A stretch of 64,000 bases of DNA from Methanococcoides methylutens MM1 (GTDB lineage: Archaea; Halobacteriota; Methanosarcinia; Methanosarcinales; Methanosarcinaceae): assembly GCF_000970325.1 (NCBI RefSeq), contig NZ_CP009518.1, positions 682,001 through 746,000 on the forward strand, given 5' to 3'. The position numbers and the translations under genes were made by a program. Numbering within the stretch: position 1 is the first letter of the stretch; each line of letters starts with the position of its first letter. Below the pieces are notes generated by a model. It saw only the letters and a list, made by a program, of their open reading frames with translations. It was not told the DNA's origin and did no database searches. Positions 42,495-51,902 of the stretch are shown here, piece by piece.

Positions 42495-43757
42495 ATGAAA
42501 GTAAAATCTTTACTCACAAATAGTTTTACGAATAGTTTTACGAATAGTTTTTCAGGCCCCCCTGGCAACAAAATTTTCAGTCACCTTCTTGTGATATTTT
42601 TATTTTTGCTGTCAGTGTGCACCTTTATTGCCCCAGTCTCTGCAGAGACTTTAGTGATCCTATCTCCGGATAATCAATCTGCAGAAGTGGGATCTGAATT
42701 TGTTGTTAATGTCTATGTAGAACCAGATGTGCCTATCTCGGGGATGCAGTTCGACCTTTATTTTGATGGTTCTATGCTTAATGTAAAAAGTGTGTCAGAA
42801 GGTGATCTTTTTAGCAAGACTGCGACTACTTTTTTCAATAAAGGCACTATTGACAATACAGCAGGTAGTATCATATATTCTCATGGTGTAATTCTTGGGA
42901 AAGAAGAAGTTAATAATCCCGGCGTACTTGCAACTATTGTTTTTGAACCTCTCAGGGAGGGTACTTCAGATCTGAACTTTGCAAATGTTATAATAAGCAA
43001 TTCCAGTGGATCATCGGTTCCGATATCTGTGAATGATGCTGTTGTGATAATATCTGATACATCATCTACAGGGGTAAATACAGGTAGTAGTGGTTCCGGA
43101 AGTAGTGGTGGAGGTGGCGGTGGTGCTACCGGTGAAGCTTTTGACAATATTCTTGTGAAAGATGCTTCTACTTCCAATGTAGTTGCAGGAGAGTTGTCGA
43201 GATACGAATTCAGTGAAGAAAGATCCCCAATTGGCTATATTCAGTTCAAGGGTGTGAGCAATGCAGGTCAGATCAGTACACTCATTGAAGTTTTGGAGGG
43301 AACTTCTACGCTTGTAGGTTCACAGGCCCCGGGAGTTGTATATCAGAACATGAACATCTGGGTAGGTAATGCTGCATTTGGTGATGATAATATAGAGGAT
43401 GCTGTTATAGGTTTCAGGGTAAGTAAAGAATGGCTTTTTGAAAATGATATTGAAGCATCAAACGTTGCATTATATCGCTATAGTGATGAGAAATGGAACC
43501 GGCTTTCTACGATCATTATTGAAGGAGATGATCAATACAGCTATTTTGAAGCAGAAACTCCTGGTTTCTCACCATTTGCAATAACTGCGATCACGGAGAA
43601 ACCGGGCTCAACAGAAACTGAGGATTCTGTTGATGAAGTTTCTTCAGAGGATGCTGGCATCAATGACAATGATGATCAAGCCTTGAGTCAGAACATGGTT
43701 CTGGTGATTTTTATTGTTTTCATGTTCCTGGCTATAAAGCGTGGCAGAGGTAGTTAA
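42495..43757 (+). CDS. Secreted cohesin-type / PGF-pre-PGF surface protein
   Basis: About 420 residues from ATG 42495 after GGTGATC. A signal peptide (HLLVIFLFLLSVCTFIAPVSA) is preceded by an NSFTNSFTNSF repeat. A cohesin-like domain follows (LSPDNQSAEVGSEFVVNVYVEPDVPI to about 190), then a Gly/Ser-rich linker. Next comes a PGF-pre-PGF domain (FKGVSNAGQISTLIEVLEG, MNIWVGNAAFG, SKEWLFENDIE, TPGFSPFAITA), a Glu-rich spacer and one membrane helix with a basic tail. Probably an S-layer-associated protein, possibly binding dockerin-type partners; none is in the window. Confidence 0.82.
   Translation: MKVKSLLTNSFTNSFTNSFSGPPGNKIFSHLLVIFLFLLSVCTFIAPVSAETLVILSPDNQSAEVGSEFVVNVYVEPDVPISGMQFDLYFDGSMLNVKSVSEGDLFSKTATTFFNKGTIDNTAGSIIYSHGVILGKEEVNNPGVLATIVFEPLREGTSDLNFANVIISNSSGSSVPISVNDAVVIISDTSSTGVNTGSSGSGSSGGGGGGATGEAFDNILVKDASTSNVVAGELSRYEFSEERSPIGYIQFKGVSNAGQISTLIEVLEGTSTLVGSQAPGVVYQNMNIWVGNAAFGDDNIEDAVIGFRVSKEWLFENDIEASNVALYRYSDEKWNRLSTIIIEGDDQYSYFEAETPGFSPFAITAITEKPGSTETEDSVDEVSSEDAGINDNDDQALSQNMVLVIFIVFMFLAIKRGRGS
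42519..42552 (+). repeat. In-frame 12-bp tandem repeat
   Basis: AATAGTTTTACG at 42519 and 42531 with a third partial copy at 42543, encoding NSFT units ahead of the signal peptide. Slippage would lengthen or shorten the N-terminus by four residues without changing frame. Confidence 0.9.
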
Positions 43758-43912
43758 TCCTCTGTCATATTTTCTCATAATATATTTATATTTTTAGCAA
43801 TTCTCCCAGTAGTTTAGTTATATTATTTGTTAGAGAAATCGAGAAACAAGAACAGGGTGAATTGAATAAAGGAAAAAATGAAAAGAAAAGGGGAGAATGA
43901 GCTAGAAACAAG

Positions 43913-44848
43913 TCAGTCTATTTTGATTATACTATTACTATTGTAAGATTCTATAGCTGCAAGTGCAACTTTCAATGCATGCTTTCCATCACTGCCTGAC
44001 TCCAGTGGTGTCTTTCCTTCCCTCACACAGGTAATGAAATGTTCAAGTTCTTTTTGAAGCGGTTCCGCTTTCTCAACTTTTGCATCTCTTATCCATTTTT
44101 CATCATGGATTGTTACAGTCTGGTCTACATAGTCCAGATAGCCAACACCTTCTACTCCGATAACTTCCATTTTCCTCACTTTATGGGGGGTCAGCCAGTT
44201 AATGTTGACAACACCTGCCTGCTCTTCATCAAATCTTAGCATCATGGATGCATGGTCTTCTTTAGAGTGTATATCCTTACCTGCAATGGCATATACTTCA
44301 GAGACATCACCGCCGTACATGTATGCTATAGCATCGATATCATGTACTCCGAGATCCAGAATGATTCCTACATCCCTTATCCTTGGATTGTATGGACCAA
44401 CTCTCTTTGTCGAGATAGAAACTATCTTTCCAAGGAGTCCACTATCTATTATTTCTTTCATCTTTGTAGTTGCAGGATTGAATCTCTCAATTTGACCTAC
44501 CATAAGGATAACACCAGCTTTATCGGCAGCTTCTATCATTGTGTCGGCATTTTTAAGGTTATCCGCAATTGGTTTTTCCACAAGTACATTGGTATTTGCA
44601 TTTATAGCATCTAATGTGACCTCTTTGTGATGTGTGGTAGGAACAACAACGCTTACAGCATCGAGGTCTTCTTTTAAAAGTTCATTATAGTCATTAAAGG
44701 CTTTGACACCATATTTCTCAGCCATTTCTTCGACCCTGTATCTGTCAACGTCAGAGATCGCTACAAGTTCCACTCCTTCCATTTCACTGTAGATCCTTAC
44801 ATGGTGCTGCCCCATAGCACCGACTCCGATAACTCCTACACGCAACAT
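43913..44848 (-). CDS. Gfo/Idh/MocA oxidoreductase (WbpB-like)
   Basis: 311 residues. Rossmann motif GVGAMGQHHVRIYSEM and EKPIADNLKNADTMI with the catalytic lysine typical of the family. In an operon with an aminotransferase and a hexapeptide acetyltransferase it most likely oxidises C3 of UDP-GlcNAc-uronate, the first committed step toward UDP-2,3-diacetamido-2,3-dideoxy-glucuronate for N-glycans or S-layer sugars. Separated by one base from the aminotransferase gene. Confidence 0.87.
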   Translation of the reverse strand: MLRVGVIGVGAMGQHHVRIYSEMEGVELVAISDVDRYRVEEMAEKYGVKAFNDYNELLKEDLDAVSVVVPTTHHKEVTLDAINANTNVLVEKPIADNLKNADTMIEAADKAGVILMVGQIERFNPATTKMKEIIDSGLLGKIVSISTKRVGPYNPRIRDVGIILDLGVHDIDAIAYMYGGDVSEVYAIAGKDIHSKEDHASMMLRFDEEQAGVVNINWLTPHKVRKMEVIGVEGVGYLDYVDQTVTIHDEKWIRDAKVEKAEPLQKELEHFITCVREGKTPLESGSDGKHALKVALAAIESYNSNSIIKID

Positions 44849-44849
44849 T

Positions 44850-45926
44850 TTACTTTACCCCCGCAATTACATTTTCAATTACCTGTTCAATATCTTGCTC
44901 TGAAACACCCGGATGTACTGGTAGTGAAACAACTTCCTTAGCTGCTTTTTCACAGATCGGCAGATCATAATTGTACCCTGCTTCAATATATGTTGGCTGC
45001 ATATGTATTGGTATCGGATAATATACACCCGTGCCAATCTCGTTCTGTTTCAATTTTGTGACCAGTTCTTCACGGTTGTTTACTCTTATTGTATATTGGT
45101 GGAACACATGCCCACACCCTTTCCTGATGGTCGGGACAGTGATTCCGGGTATGTCTTTTAGCCTTTCAGATAGGAGATATGCATTCTTTCTGCGTGCAGA
45201 GTTGTATCTCTCGATCTTTTTGAGCTGAACCAGTCCTATGGCAGCTGCAATATCTGTCATTCTGAAATTATAACCAACCATCTCATGCAAGTAGCGCTCC
45301 TGTGATCCATGTGCACGTATCATTCTTGCTTTTCGTGCGACCTCACTATCATTGGTAGTAATGATACCGCCTTCACCCGTGGTCATATTCTTTGTAGGAT
45401 AGAAGCTGAAAGCACCTGTTCCAAAAGAGCCAACTTTCTTGCCATTATATATAGCACCATGGGCCTGGCATGCATCTTCAATAATGGCAAGGCCATGGTC
45501 CTCTGCAATTTCATTTATAGCTTTCATCTCTGCCGGATGTCCGTAGAGATGCACCGGCATCAGTGCCTTTGTATCGTTGGTTATACTGTCCTCTATCTTC
45601 TCCGGGTCGATATTGAATGTTTCAGGATCTATATCTGCAAATACTGGTTTTGCACCGGTATACATAATGCTGTTAGCAGTTGCTATGAAACTGAATGAAG
45701 TTGTGATGACCTCATCGCCTTTACCGATCCCATGTGCCAGAAGGGCAGTATGAAGTGCAGCTGTTCCTGAGTTCACTGCCACTGCATGTTCTGTACCGAT
45801 ATAGTCAGCAAAAGCAGATTCAAATTCTGCAACACGTTTACCTTCTGCAATGATCCCTGATGTCATTACCTTAGAGACTGCATCTATCTCCTCTTTTCCA
45901 ATGTCCGGTTTTGCTATTGGAATCAC
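44850..45926 (-). CDS. DegT/DnrJ/EryC1 sugar aminotransferase (WbpE-like)
   Basis: 358 residues. PLP lysine in [14 protein letters not shown] near residue 180, [21 protein letters not shown] and DACQAHGA. It would transfer an amino group to C3 of the keto sugar made by the neighbouring oxidoreductase. Middle gene of the three-gene operon, 40 bases after the acetyltransferase gene. Confidence 0.92.
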   Translation of the reverse strand: MIPIAKPDIGKEEIDAVSKVMTSGIIAEGKRVAEFESAFADYIGTEHAVAVNSGTAALHTALLAHGIGKGDEVITTSFSFIATANSIMYTGAKPVFADIDPETFNIDPEKIEDSITNDTKALMPVHLYGHPAEMKAINEIAEDHGLAIIEDACQAHGAIYNGKKVGSFGTGAFSFYPTKNMTTGEGGIITTNDSEVARKARMIRAHGSQERYLHEMVGYNFRMTDIAAAIGLVQLKKIERYNSARRKNAYLLSERLKDIPGITVPTIRKGCGHVFHQYTIRVNNREELVTKLKQNEIGTGVYYPIPIHMQPTYIEAGYNYDLPICEKAAKEVVSLPVHPGVSEQDIEQVIENVIAGVK

Positions 45927-45966
45927 TATATTGCTCCTGTGTTCTTCTTTCTTTCATCAGCAATTA

Positions 45967-46620
45967 TCAGATATCATTAAGTGAACGCATTTCTTCCGGC
46001 AATTCCTGTATCTTTGCCGGGCTTCCCATCGCAAGTTGCCACGGAGGAACATCTTTCGTAACTAATGCACCACCGGCTACGAAGGCACCCTCTCCGATCT
46101 CAACTCCTGGAAGTATGGTGGCATTTGCACCAATAGATGCTCCTTTTCGAATAATGGGCCCCTCGGGATTGTACTCTTTACGTATTGGATACTTATCATT
46201 CGCAAGGATTGCACATGGGCCGATGAAGACGTTGTCCTCAATGGTCACATGGGTGGGGATGTATGCATTGCCCTGGATACTGACATTGTTTCCGATGGTC
46301 ACATTCCCGTCGATGATAGCGTTGGTCCCTATCAGGACATTGTCTCCGATATTGGTGTTCTCACGTATCATACAGTTGTGTCCGGTCCTGAAGTTGTTTC
46401 CAGTCCTTACATTACTGAAGATCGTTGTGTTCGGTCTTATGAAGGATCCCGATCCGATCTCACATCCGGGAAAATCAGAATCTTCGATAGATTTCCCGTT
46501 CTGAAGTATTTCTGTAAGGATTCTGTGCTCTGGATATCCAATGATCACGTTCTCAAGTATTACTGAATTATCTCCGACAATACTTGATCCATATATCTTT
46601 GCAGAACTATGTATGTTCAA
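45967..46620 (-). CDS. Left-handed beta-helix N-acetyltransferase (WbpD-like)
   Basis: 217 residues made of hexapeptide repeats ([LIV]GxNVx[27 protein letters not shown]), with the loop-out and C-terminal [22 protein letters not shown] typical of WbpD-type amino-sugar acetyltransferases. Predicted to acetylate the 3-amino group produced by the aminotransferase, with acetyl-CoA. First gene of the operon. Confidence 0.9.
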   Translation of the reverse strand: MNIHSSAKIYGSSIVGDNSVILENVIIGYPEHRILTEILQNGKSIEDSDFPGCEIGSGSFIRPNTTIFSNVRTGNNFRTGHNCMIRENTNIGDNVLIGTNAIIDGNVTIGNNVSIQGNAYIPTHVTIEDNVFIGPCAILANDKYPIRKEYNPEGPIIRKGASIGANATILPGVEIGEGAFVAGGALVTKDVPPWQLAMGSPAKIQELPEEMRSLNDI

Positions 46621-46936
46621 ATTATTATCTCCCTACGAGATCCCAGATGTCTAACTCCCCGAAAGCTTGAATCTCTTAATAAGATATTACGTTCCCATTA
46701 TATTATAATTTTCTAATAATGGTGCAACATTTTTATTGTATTTACTTATTTTATGATTTATGCTAATATAGCATTTTTGCATTCCTTCTCAGGGGGTAAG
46801 TGTTATTGGGGTCGAGTGGATGTTTTTATCTTTGTTTTTGAATTTTTGGATTTTTAATGATATATCATGTTCTGTTTTTTTAAATGATTGGATGTTGCCA
46901 AATCCTTTATATGTATAAACTGCAATTCCACCCTCT
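46621..46936. promoter_or_regulatory. Divergent promoter region, sugar operon / purA
   Basis: 316 bp, very AT-rich, no gene seen. For purA a TATA box CCTTTATATG (46905-46914) lies about 25 bases before the ATG, so the transcript should be leaderless or nearly so; indeed no ribosome-binding site precedes the ATG. TTATATTATAATT near 46697-46709 may serve the sugar operon. Confidence 0.5.
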
Positions 46937-48208
46937 ATGTTTACTATTCTGACAGGATCACAGTTTGGTGATGAAGGAAAAGGAAAGATCGTTGACTTGC
47001 TTTCAAAAGACTACGATCTTGTCGTCAGGTTTCAGGGTGGCGACAACGCCGGTCATACTGTAACGGTTGGTGAAGATGTCTATAAACTTCATTTGATACC
47101 TTCCGGATTCTTGCTTGATTCAAGGGTGTTGATAGGTCCGGGTACTGTACTGAACCCTGAGGTTCTGGCAGAAGAGATCGATATGCTTGCTGAAGGTGGT
47201 GTAGAGGTCCATTCCGATAAGCTTGGTATCGATGCAAAGACCAGTATAATCATGCCTTATCATATTGAAATGGACGGTCTCCGAGAATCCTCCCGTAAGG
47301 AGAAGATCGGTACTACCAAGAGAGGCATTGCCTTTGCTTATATGGACAAGATCGCGAGGGATGAGATTCGTATGGGCGACCTGGTTGATTCCGAGAAACT
47401 TATGAACAGACTTTCATTGATAACAGCTTCCAAAGAGGCAGCTATCAAGGAGCTTGGTGGCGATCCTTCAATTGTTACTGATAAAGAGCTTATTGATAAG
47501 TATCTGGAACTTGGTCAGAGGCTGGCTCCTTATATCACTGATGTATCCTATGAGATCAACACAGCTATTGCAGATGGTAAGAATGTGATGGCTGAGGGTG
47601 CACAGGGTTCTCACCTTGATGTAATCCATGGTACTCAGAAGTTTGTAACCTCTTCAAGCACCATTGCAGGTTCCGCATGTGCAAATCTTGGTGTCGGACC
47701 TACAAAGGTGGATGAGGTTCTTGGTATTGTTAAAGCTTATATTACAAGGGTCGGTGAAGGTCCGCTTCCAACAGAGCTTGATGATGAGGCTGGAAAACAT
47801 TTGCATGATGTGGGGCATGAGTTTGGTACAACTACAGGCAGGTCCCGCAGATGTGGATGGTTCGACCTCCCACTTCTGAAGAAGGCAATTTTCCTGAACG
47901 GCTACACAAGTGTCGCATTGACAAAACTGGACGTACTTACAGGCCTTGACACCATCAGGCTTTGTGTTGCCTATGATCTTGATGGGGAACGCCTCGAGTA
48001 TCCGCCGATCGACACTTCCGATCTTGGCAGGTGTAAACCTATCTATGAAGATATGCAGGGTTGGTCTGATGATCTCACGGATGTCAAGACCTATGCAGAT
48101 GTACCTGAGCTTGCCCGCAATTATGTTGAAAAGCTTGAAGAATTAATGGGTGTGCCCATTGAGTATGTGTCCGTAGGGCCTGGCAGGGAGCAGACTTTCA
48201 GGAAATAA
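46937..48208 (+). CDS. purA: Adenylosuccinate synthetase
   Basis: Joins IMP and aspartate with GTP in AMP synthesis. 423 residues: GSQFGDEGKGKIVD (catalytic Asp), GGDNAGHTVTV (catalytic His), and TTGRSRRCGWFDL near residue 295. Monocistronic with a probably leaderless transcript. Confidence 0.97.
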   Translation: MFTILTGSQFGDEGKGKIVDLLSKDYDLVVRFQGGDNAGHTVTVGEDVYKLHLIPSGFLLDSRVLIGPGTVLNPEVLAEEIDMLAEGGVEVHSDKLGIDAKTSIIMPYHIEMDGLRESSRKEKIGTTKRGIAFAYMDKIARDEIRMGDLVDSEKLMNRLSLITASKEAAIKELGGDPSIVTDKELIDKYLELGQRLAPYITDVSYEINTAIADGKNVMAEGAQGSHLDVIHGTQKFVTSSSTIAGSACANLGVGPTKVDEVLGIVKAYITRVGEGPLPTELDDEAGKHLHDVGHEFGTTTGRSRRCGWFDLPLLKKAIFLNGYTSVALTKLDVLTGLDTIRLCVAYDLDGERLEYPPIDTSDLGRCKPIYEDMQGWSDDLTDVKTYADVPELARNYVEKLEELMGVPIEYVSVGPGREQTFRK

Positions 48209-48410
48209 TCTGTTTAAGATATAATCCAATGCATGGTGGGGGCTGTATATATGGAGACTGCCGAAACACGTATATACTAACCGATAAATTACAACCCTAT
48301 TTCCATGCACAAATTATGGTAGATAATTATACTTGCTGGCGACAAGTTTATCGAATAAACCAAATACAAACAAAAATCTAATCAATACATTTCATTCCAA
48401 GGAGGATAAA

Positions 48411-48860
48411 ATGACTACAGCATATGATGTTCCTGCTGCAGATATTATTGCAAAGCTGGCAGAGAAACTAGAAGAGAACGATCAGATCAATGCTCCCGAA
48501 TGGGCAGCTCACGTTAAGACAGGTGTTCACAAGGAACTGCCACCTATTGATAATAGCTGGTGGTACACCCGCTGTGCAGCTATCATGAGGACAATTTACA
48601 TGAAGGGTCCTATTGGTGTTGAGAGACTCAGGTCTGTCTATGGTGGCAAGAAGAACAGGGGTGCAAACCCATCCAAGAAAGCAAAAGGAAGCGGTTCAGT
48701 TGCAAGGGAAGCACTCCAGCAGCTCGAGAGTGCAGGTTTTGTGCGCACTTTGAAGAGCGGAAGGGTAATTGCTCCTGCAGGCCAGTCCATTCTTGACAAC
48801 ACAGCAGTAGAGGTCAAGAACGATCTTGTCGAGACAATTCCGGAACTTGCAAAGTACTGA
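48411..48860 (+). CDS. rps19e: 30S ribosomal protein S19e
   Basis: 149 residues from ATG 48411, six bases after AAGGAGG. The open frame continues upstream, but the extra 26 residues are not S19e sequence. Diagnostic stretches: [50 protein letters not shown]. Likely promoter CACGTATATACTAAC near 48268-48282. Confidence 0.96.
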   Translation: MTTAYDVPAADIIAKLAEKLEENDQINAPEWAAHVKTGVHKELPPIDNSWWYTRCAAIMRTIYMKGPIGVERLRSVYGGKKNRGANPSKKAKGSGSVAREALQQLESAGFVRTLKSGRVIAPAGQSILDNTAVEVKNDLVETIPELAKY

Positions 48861-48966
48861 ATGGGTTGTAAGGGAGTTGATCTCCCTGCTCAGCTACATA
48901 ATAGTTGCTTATAATGGTCCCCTGGCGGATCATTTATGATTTAATCGGAAAGGAAGTGATGAAGTA

Positions 48967-49320
48967 ATGGTGGACGATCTTGAAGCTATTCGAAGGAAAA
49001 GACTTGCTGAGATGCAACAACAGCAGGCAGCTCCTCAGATGGAGAATGATGCCCAGGCTGCATACCAGCAGGAACAGGCACAGGCTGAAAGGGATGCCCA
49101 GGTCCAGGCGGTCCTTCGTCAGATAATGACTCCTGAGGCAAGAGAAAGGCTTACTCGCCTGAAACTATCACGCAAGGAACTGGCAGAACAGCTTGAATCC
49201 CAGCTTGTGATGTTAGCTCAGAGCGGTCGTCTGCAGTCCAGAATAGACGATGAAAGGCTAAAATTGCTTCTTTCACAGATGCAGCCCAAAAAACGTGAAC
49301 CTACCATCACACGTATGTGA
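48967..49320 (+). CDS. PDCD5-family DNA-binding protein
   Basis: 117 residues. A Gln/Glu-rich helical N-terminus (IRRKRLAEMQQQQAA) and the compact PDCD5 core ARERLTRLKLSRKELAEQLE...LLLSQMQPKKRE. Archaeal homologues are small basic nucleic-acid-binding proteins. Lies between S19e and the PP-loop gene, overlapping the latter by four bases, as in many euryarchaea. Confidence 0.92.
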   Translation: MVDDLEAIRRKRLAEMQQQQAAPQMENDAQAAYQQEQAQAERDAQVQAVLRQIMTPEARERLTRLKLSRKELAEQLESQLVMLAQSGRLQSRIDDERLKLLLSQMQPKKREPTITRM

Positions 49321-49916
49321 ACATGAAAGCTCAGGTACTGTTCAGTGGAGGAAAAGACAGTTCATTATCTGCGATCTTACTTGACCCATTCTTTGATGTT
49401 GAGCTCGTGACTTGCAGTTTCTCGGTCCTTCCGGTTGGGAAAATTGCAAAGGTTGCCGCAGATGAGCTGGGTTATTCCCACAGAGTACTGGAACTTGATA
49501 CAGGTATACTGGAATCGGCTCTGGATATAATTATTGAAGATGGATATCCGAGGAATGCTATCAATTACATACACCGTATCGTGATCGAGACCCTTGCAAG
49601 GGAAGAGGATGTCTCTTTGATCGCAGATGGTGTAAGGCGTGATGATCGTGTTCCAAAGCTTACCGATGCAGAGGTTCGGAGCATAGAGGACCGTTTCGGT
49701 GTAGACTATGTATGCCCTCTTCAGGGCTATGGCAGAAGCGCAGTTAATAAGCTGGTAAGTCGGTATCTGGTAATAGAGGAAGGTCAGAGTGACAGTATTG
49801 CGAAAGCGGACTATGAGACCGAACTTCGCGAACTGATAAGGCAGCAATATGGTGATGATAAAGTACTTGAGATCTTTCCGGAGCATGTTCAGTCAAGGGT
49901 TATCGGGCGTGTCTGA
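49317..49916 (+). CDS. PP-loop ATPase, alpha-hydrolase type
   Basis: 199 residues with the ATP-pyrophosphatase motif QVLFSGGKDSSLSAILLD at the N-terminus and ADGVRRDDRVPKLTD mid-protein. PP-loop enzymes adenylate tRNA or small molecules, for example in thiolation or amidation. The substrate is not known for this archaeal family. Conserved linkage with PDCD5, L39e and L31e suggests a translation-related role. Confidence 0.85.
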   Translation: MNMKAQVLFSGGKDSSLSAILLDPFFDVELVTCSFSVLPVGKIAKVAADELGYSHRVLELDTGILESALDIIIEDGYPRNAINYIHRIVIETLAREEDVSLIADGVRRDDRVPKLTDAEVRSIEDRFGVDYVCPLQGYGRSAVNKLVSRYLVIEEGQSDSIAKADYETELRELIRQQYGDDKVLEIFPEHVQSRVIGRV

Positions 49917-50062
49917 TGATGTCCGGTCGTGCAACTCTTTATGTAATGGTACTCAAAAACAGGAATTGATCGTACATAGATTAATAATTTATAGGATAAT
50001 CGATTTATAGACGCAAATCTTTTAGATTGGCGTTACAATTAATCAAATCACAGGTGAGATAA

Positions 50063-50218
50063 GTGAGCCACAATACAAAAGGACAGAAAATAAGGTTGGC
50101 AAAGGCGCATAACCAGAATCAGCGCGTTCCAACCTGGGTTATCATAAAGACTAACAGACAAGTTGTTAGCCACCCTAAGAGAAGACACTGGAGAAGAAAC
50201 AGTTTAGACGTAAAGTAA
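50063..50218 (+). CDS. rpl39e: 50S ribosomal protein L39e
   Basis: 51 residues, highly basic and typical: [44 protein letters not shown]. Start is GTG 50063 seven bases after AGGTGAG. Head of the L39e-L31e-IF6-L18a-prefoldin-FtsY cluster; it ends 10 bases before the L31e ATG. Confidence 0.96.
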   Translation: MSHNTKGQKIRLAKAHNQNQRVPTWVIIKTNRQVVSHPKRRHWRRNSLDVK

Positions 50219-50228
50219 GGTGATGACA

Positions 50229-50495
50229 ATGGCAGAAGACGCGGTAAAGGAACAGATATACACAATTCCACTTCGTGAGGCAAAGCTTGCACCAAGGTGG
50301 AAACGTTCCAGCAGGGCAGTTTCACTTATCAGGAAATTCCTGATAAGACACATGAAGGCAGATCCTTCACAGATCAAGATTGATGCTTCCGTCAACCATA
50401 AGATTTGGGAAAGAGGTTCCCAGAAACCACCATCGTCCATACGCATTCGTGCAGCTATGTTCGACGATGGTGAAGTTCAGGCAGAACTTGCCTGA
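50229..50495 (+). CDS. rpl31e: 50S ribosomal protein L31e
   Basis: 88 residues from ATG 50229 ([18 protein letters not shown]), placed six bases after AGGTGATG; upstream GTG/ATG codons lie inside that site. Core [23 protein letters not shown] and [15 protein letters not shown]. Confidence 0.96.
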   Translation: MAEDAVKEQIYTIPLREAKLAPRWKRSSRAVSLIRKFLIRHMKADPSQIKIDASVNHKIWERGSQKPPSSIRIRAAMFDDGEVQAELA

Positions 50496-50544
50496 TCCCT
50501 CTTTCAATTGATGGATATTATTTAACAAAAGTGTAAGGACAATA

Positions 50545-51198
50545 ATGATCAAAACAGTGAACATTTATGACAATCCCGTGTTAGGGGTTTTTGCTACATG
50601 CACTGAAGATGTGGCAGTTGTTCCTATCGGTACAACTAAGAAGGTCGTTGATCTGCTTACAGAAATGCTTGATGTAAAGGTAGTTTCTACATTGGTCAAT
50701 GGCAGTACTGTTGTAGGTTCTCTTTCCAGGGGCAACTCGAATGGTTTTTTACTATGCAGGGATGCCAGTATCAACGATCTAAAAGACGTTGATGTCCCTG
50801 TGGAAGTGCTTCCAGACAGGCTCACAGCCACTGGAAACGTGATCCTGGCAAATGATAACGCTGCACTTGTGCATCCGGATATCAGTGACAGGTCAATGGA
50901 GATTATATCAAGGGTTCTTGGTGTTGATGTTCACAGAGGTACGATCGCAGGTCTCGGTACTGTCGGGATGTCCGGAGTAGTTACTAACAGAGGTCTTCTG
51001 GTTCATCCAATGGTGACACAGGAAGAGCTTGCACATCTTGAGGAAGTATTTGATCTTCCTGTGGATGTGGGAACTACAAATTACGGCTCACAGGCAGTAG
51101 GTTCAGGCTTACTGGCCAACTCAAAGGGTTATGTGGCAGGTTCCAATACTACCGGACATGAACTGGGCAGAATTGAGGATGCTCTGTTCTTTGATTGA
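50545..51198 (+). CDS. eif6: Translation initiation factor 6
   Basis: 217 residues forming the five-fold pentein repeats of IF6, which binds the large subunit and prevents premature joining. Recognisable segments: [78 protein letters not shown]. Confidence 0.97.
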   Translation: MIKTVNIYDNPVLGVFATCTEDVAVVPIGTTKKVVDLLTEMLDVKVVSTLVNGSTVVGSLSRGNSNGFLLCRDASINDLKDVDVPVEVLPDRLTATGNVILANDNAALVHPDISDRSMEIISRVLGVDVHRGTIAGLGTVGMSGVVTNRGLLVHPMVTQEELAHLEEVFDLPVDVGTTNYGSQAVGSGLLANSKGYVAGSNTTGHELGRIEDALFFD

Positions 51199-51243
51199 TC
51201 ATAATATTGTCTAAAATAAACATTATAAAACAGGTGATTCCGT

Positions 51244-51420
51244 ATGCAGAATTATGTTGTAAAAGGCACATTCAAAGCAGGTCATTCTTGGGAAAATTTC
51301 ACAAAGACCATTGAGAGTCAGAACGAGAAGAATGCTCGCGAAAAGACGTATTCTATCTTCGGCAGCAAACATGGTCTCAACAGGTCATTGATCAAGATCG
51401 ATAGTGTCGTAGAGGCGTGA
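51244..51420 (+). CDS. rpl18a: 50S ribosomal protein L18a (LX)
   Basis: 58 residues, ATG 51244 to TGA 51418-51420: [19 protein letters not shown], then [15 protein letters not shown] and IKIDSV. Follows AACAGGTGATTC. The next gene starts six bases after its stop. Confidence 0.95.
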   Translation: MQNYVVKGTFKAGHSWENFTKTIESQNEKNAREKTYSIFGSKHGLNRSLIKIDSVVEA

Positions 51421-51425
51421 AGTAC

Positions 51426-51842
51426 ATGTCAGAAATAAGTGAGCAGGATGTGAGAAATCTCGCAGTTCAGCACCGTGAGCTCCAGCAACAGGCAGAATCC
51501 CTGCAGCAGCAGATGGGAATGGTTCAGATGTCCATCGAAGACTGCACACGTGCTATAGCAACCCTTGATGAGCTTGATGCAGTTTCAGGTTCCATCAATA
51601 CAATGATCCCTCTGGGAGGTGGAACATTTATACATGCAGATGTTTCCAACGTCGAAAAGGTTGTTGTAGGTCTTGGCGCAGGTATCAGTGCGGAGAAATC
51701 CCCGTCTGAAGCAAAAGAACTCCTTAATGGACGCAAGGAGGAGCTAGGTAAGGTAATTGAACGCCTGAATGGATCACTTTCTCAGATCGGCCAGCGTATC
51801 CAATCCATAGAATCTATGATTGGTAACAAAGGTCCTCAGTGA
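51426..51842 (+). CDS. pfdA: Prefoldin subunit alpha
   Basis: 138 residues from ATG 51426. Two long coiled-coil helices (SEQDVRNLAVQHRELQQQAESLQQQMG and EELGKVIERLNGSLSQIGQRIQSIES) flank the beta hairpins with VPLGGG-type sequence MIPLGGGTFIHADV. Forms the jellyfish-shaped hexameric chaperone with prefoldin beta, which is not in the window. Confidence 0.95.
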   Translation: MSEISEQDVRNLAVQHRELQQQAESLQQQMGMVQMSIEDCTRAIATLDELDAVSGSINTMIPLGGGTFIHADVSNVEKVVVGLGAGISAEKSPSEAKELLNGRKEELGKVIERLNGSLSQIGQRIQSIESMIGNKGPQ

Positions 51843-51902
51843 ACCCTGTTCATGAAGTTCTGATCCTCTTTTTATTTTTATTATTTTTAAGGATGAGTTT
51901 GC

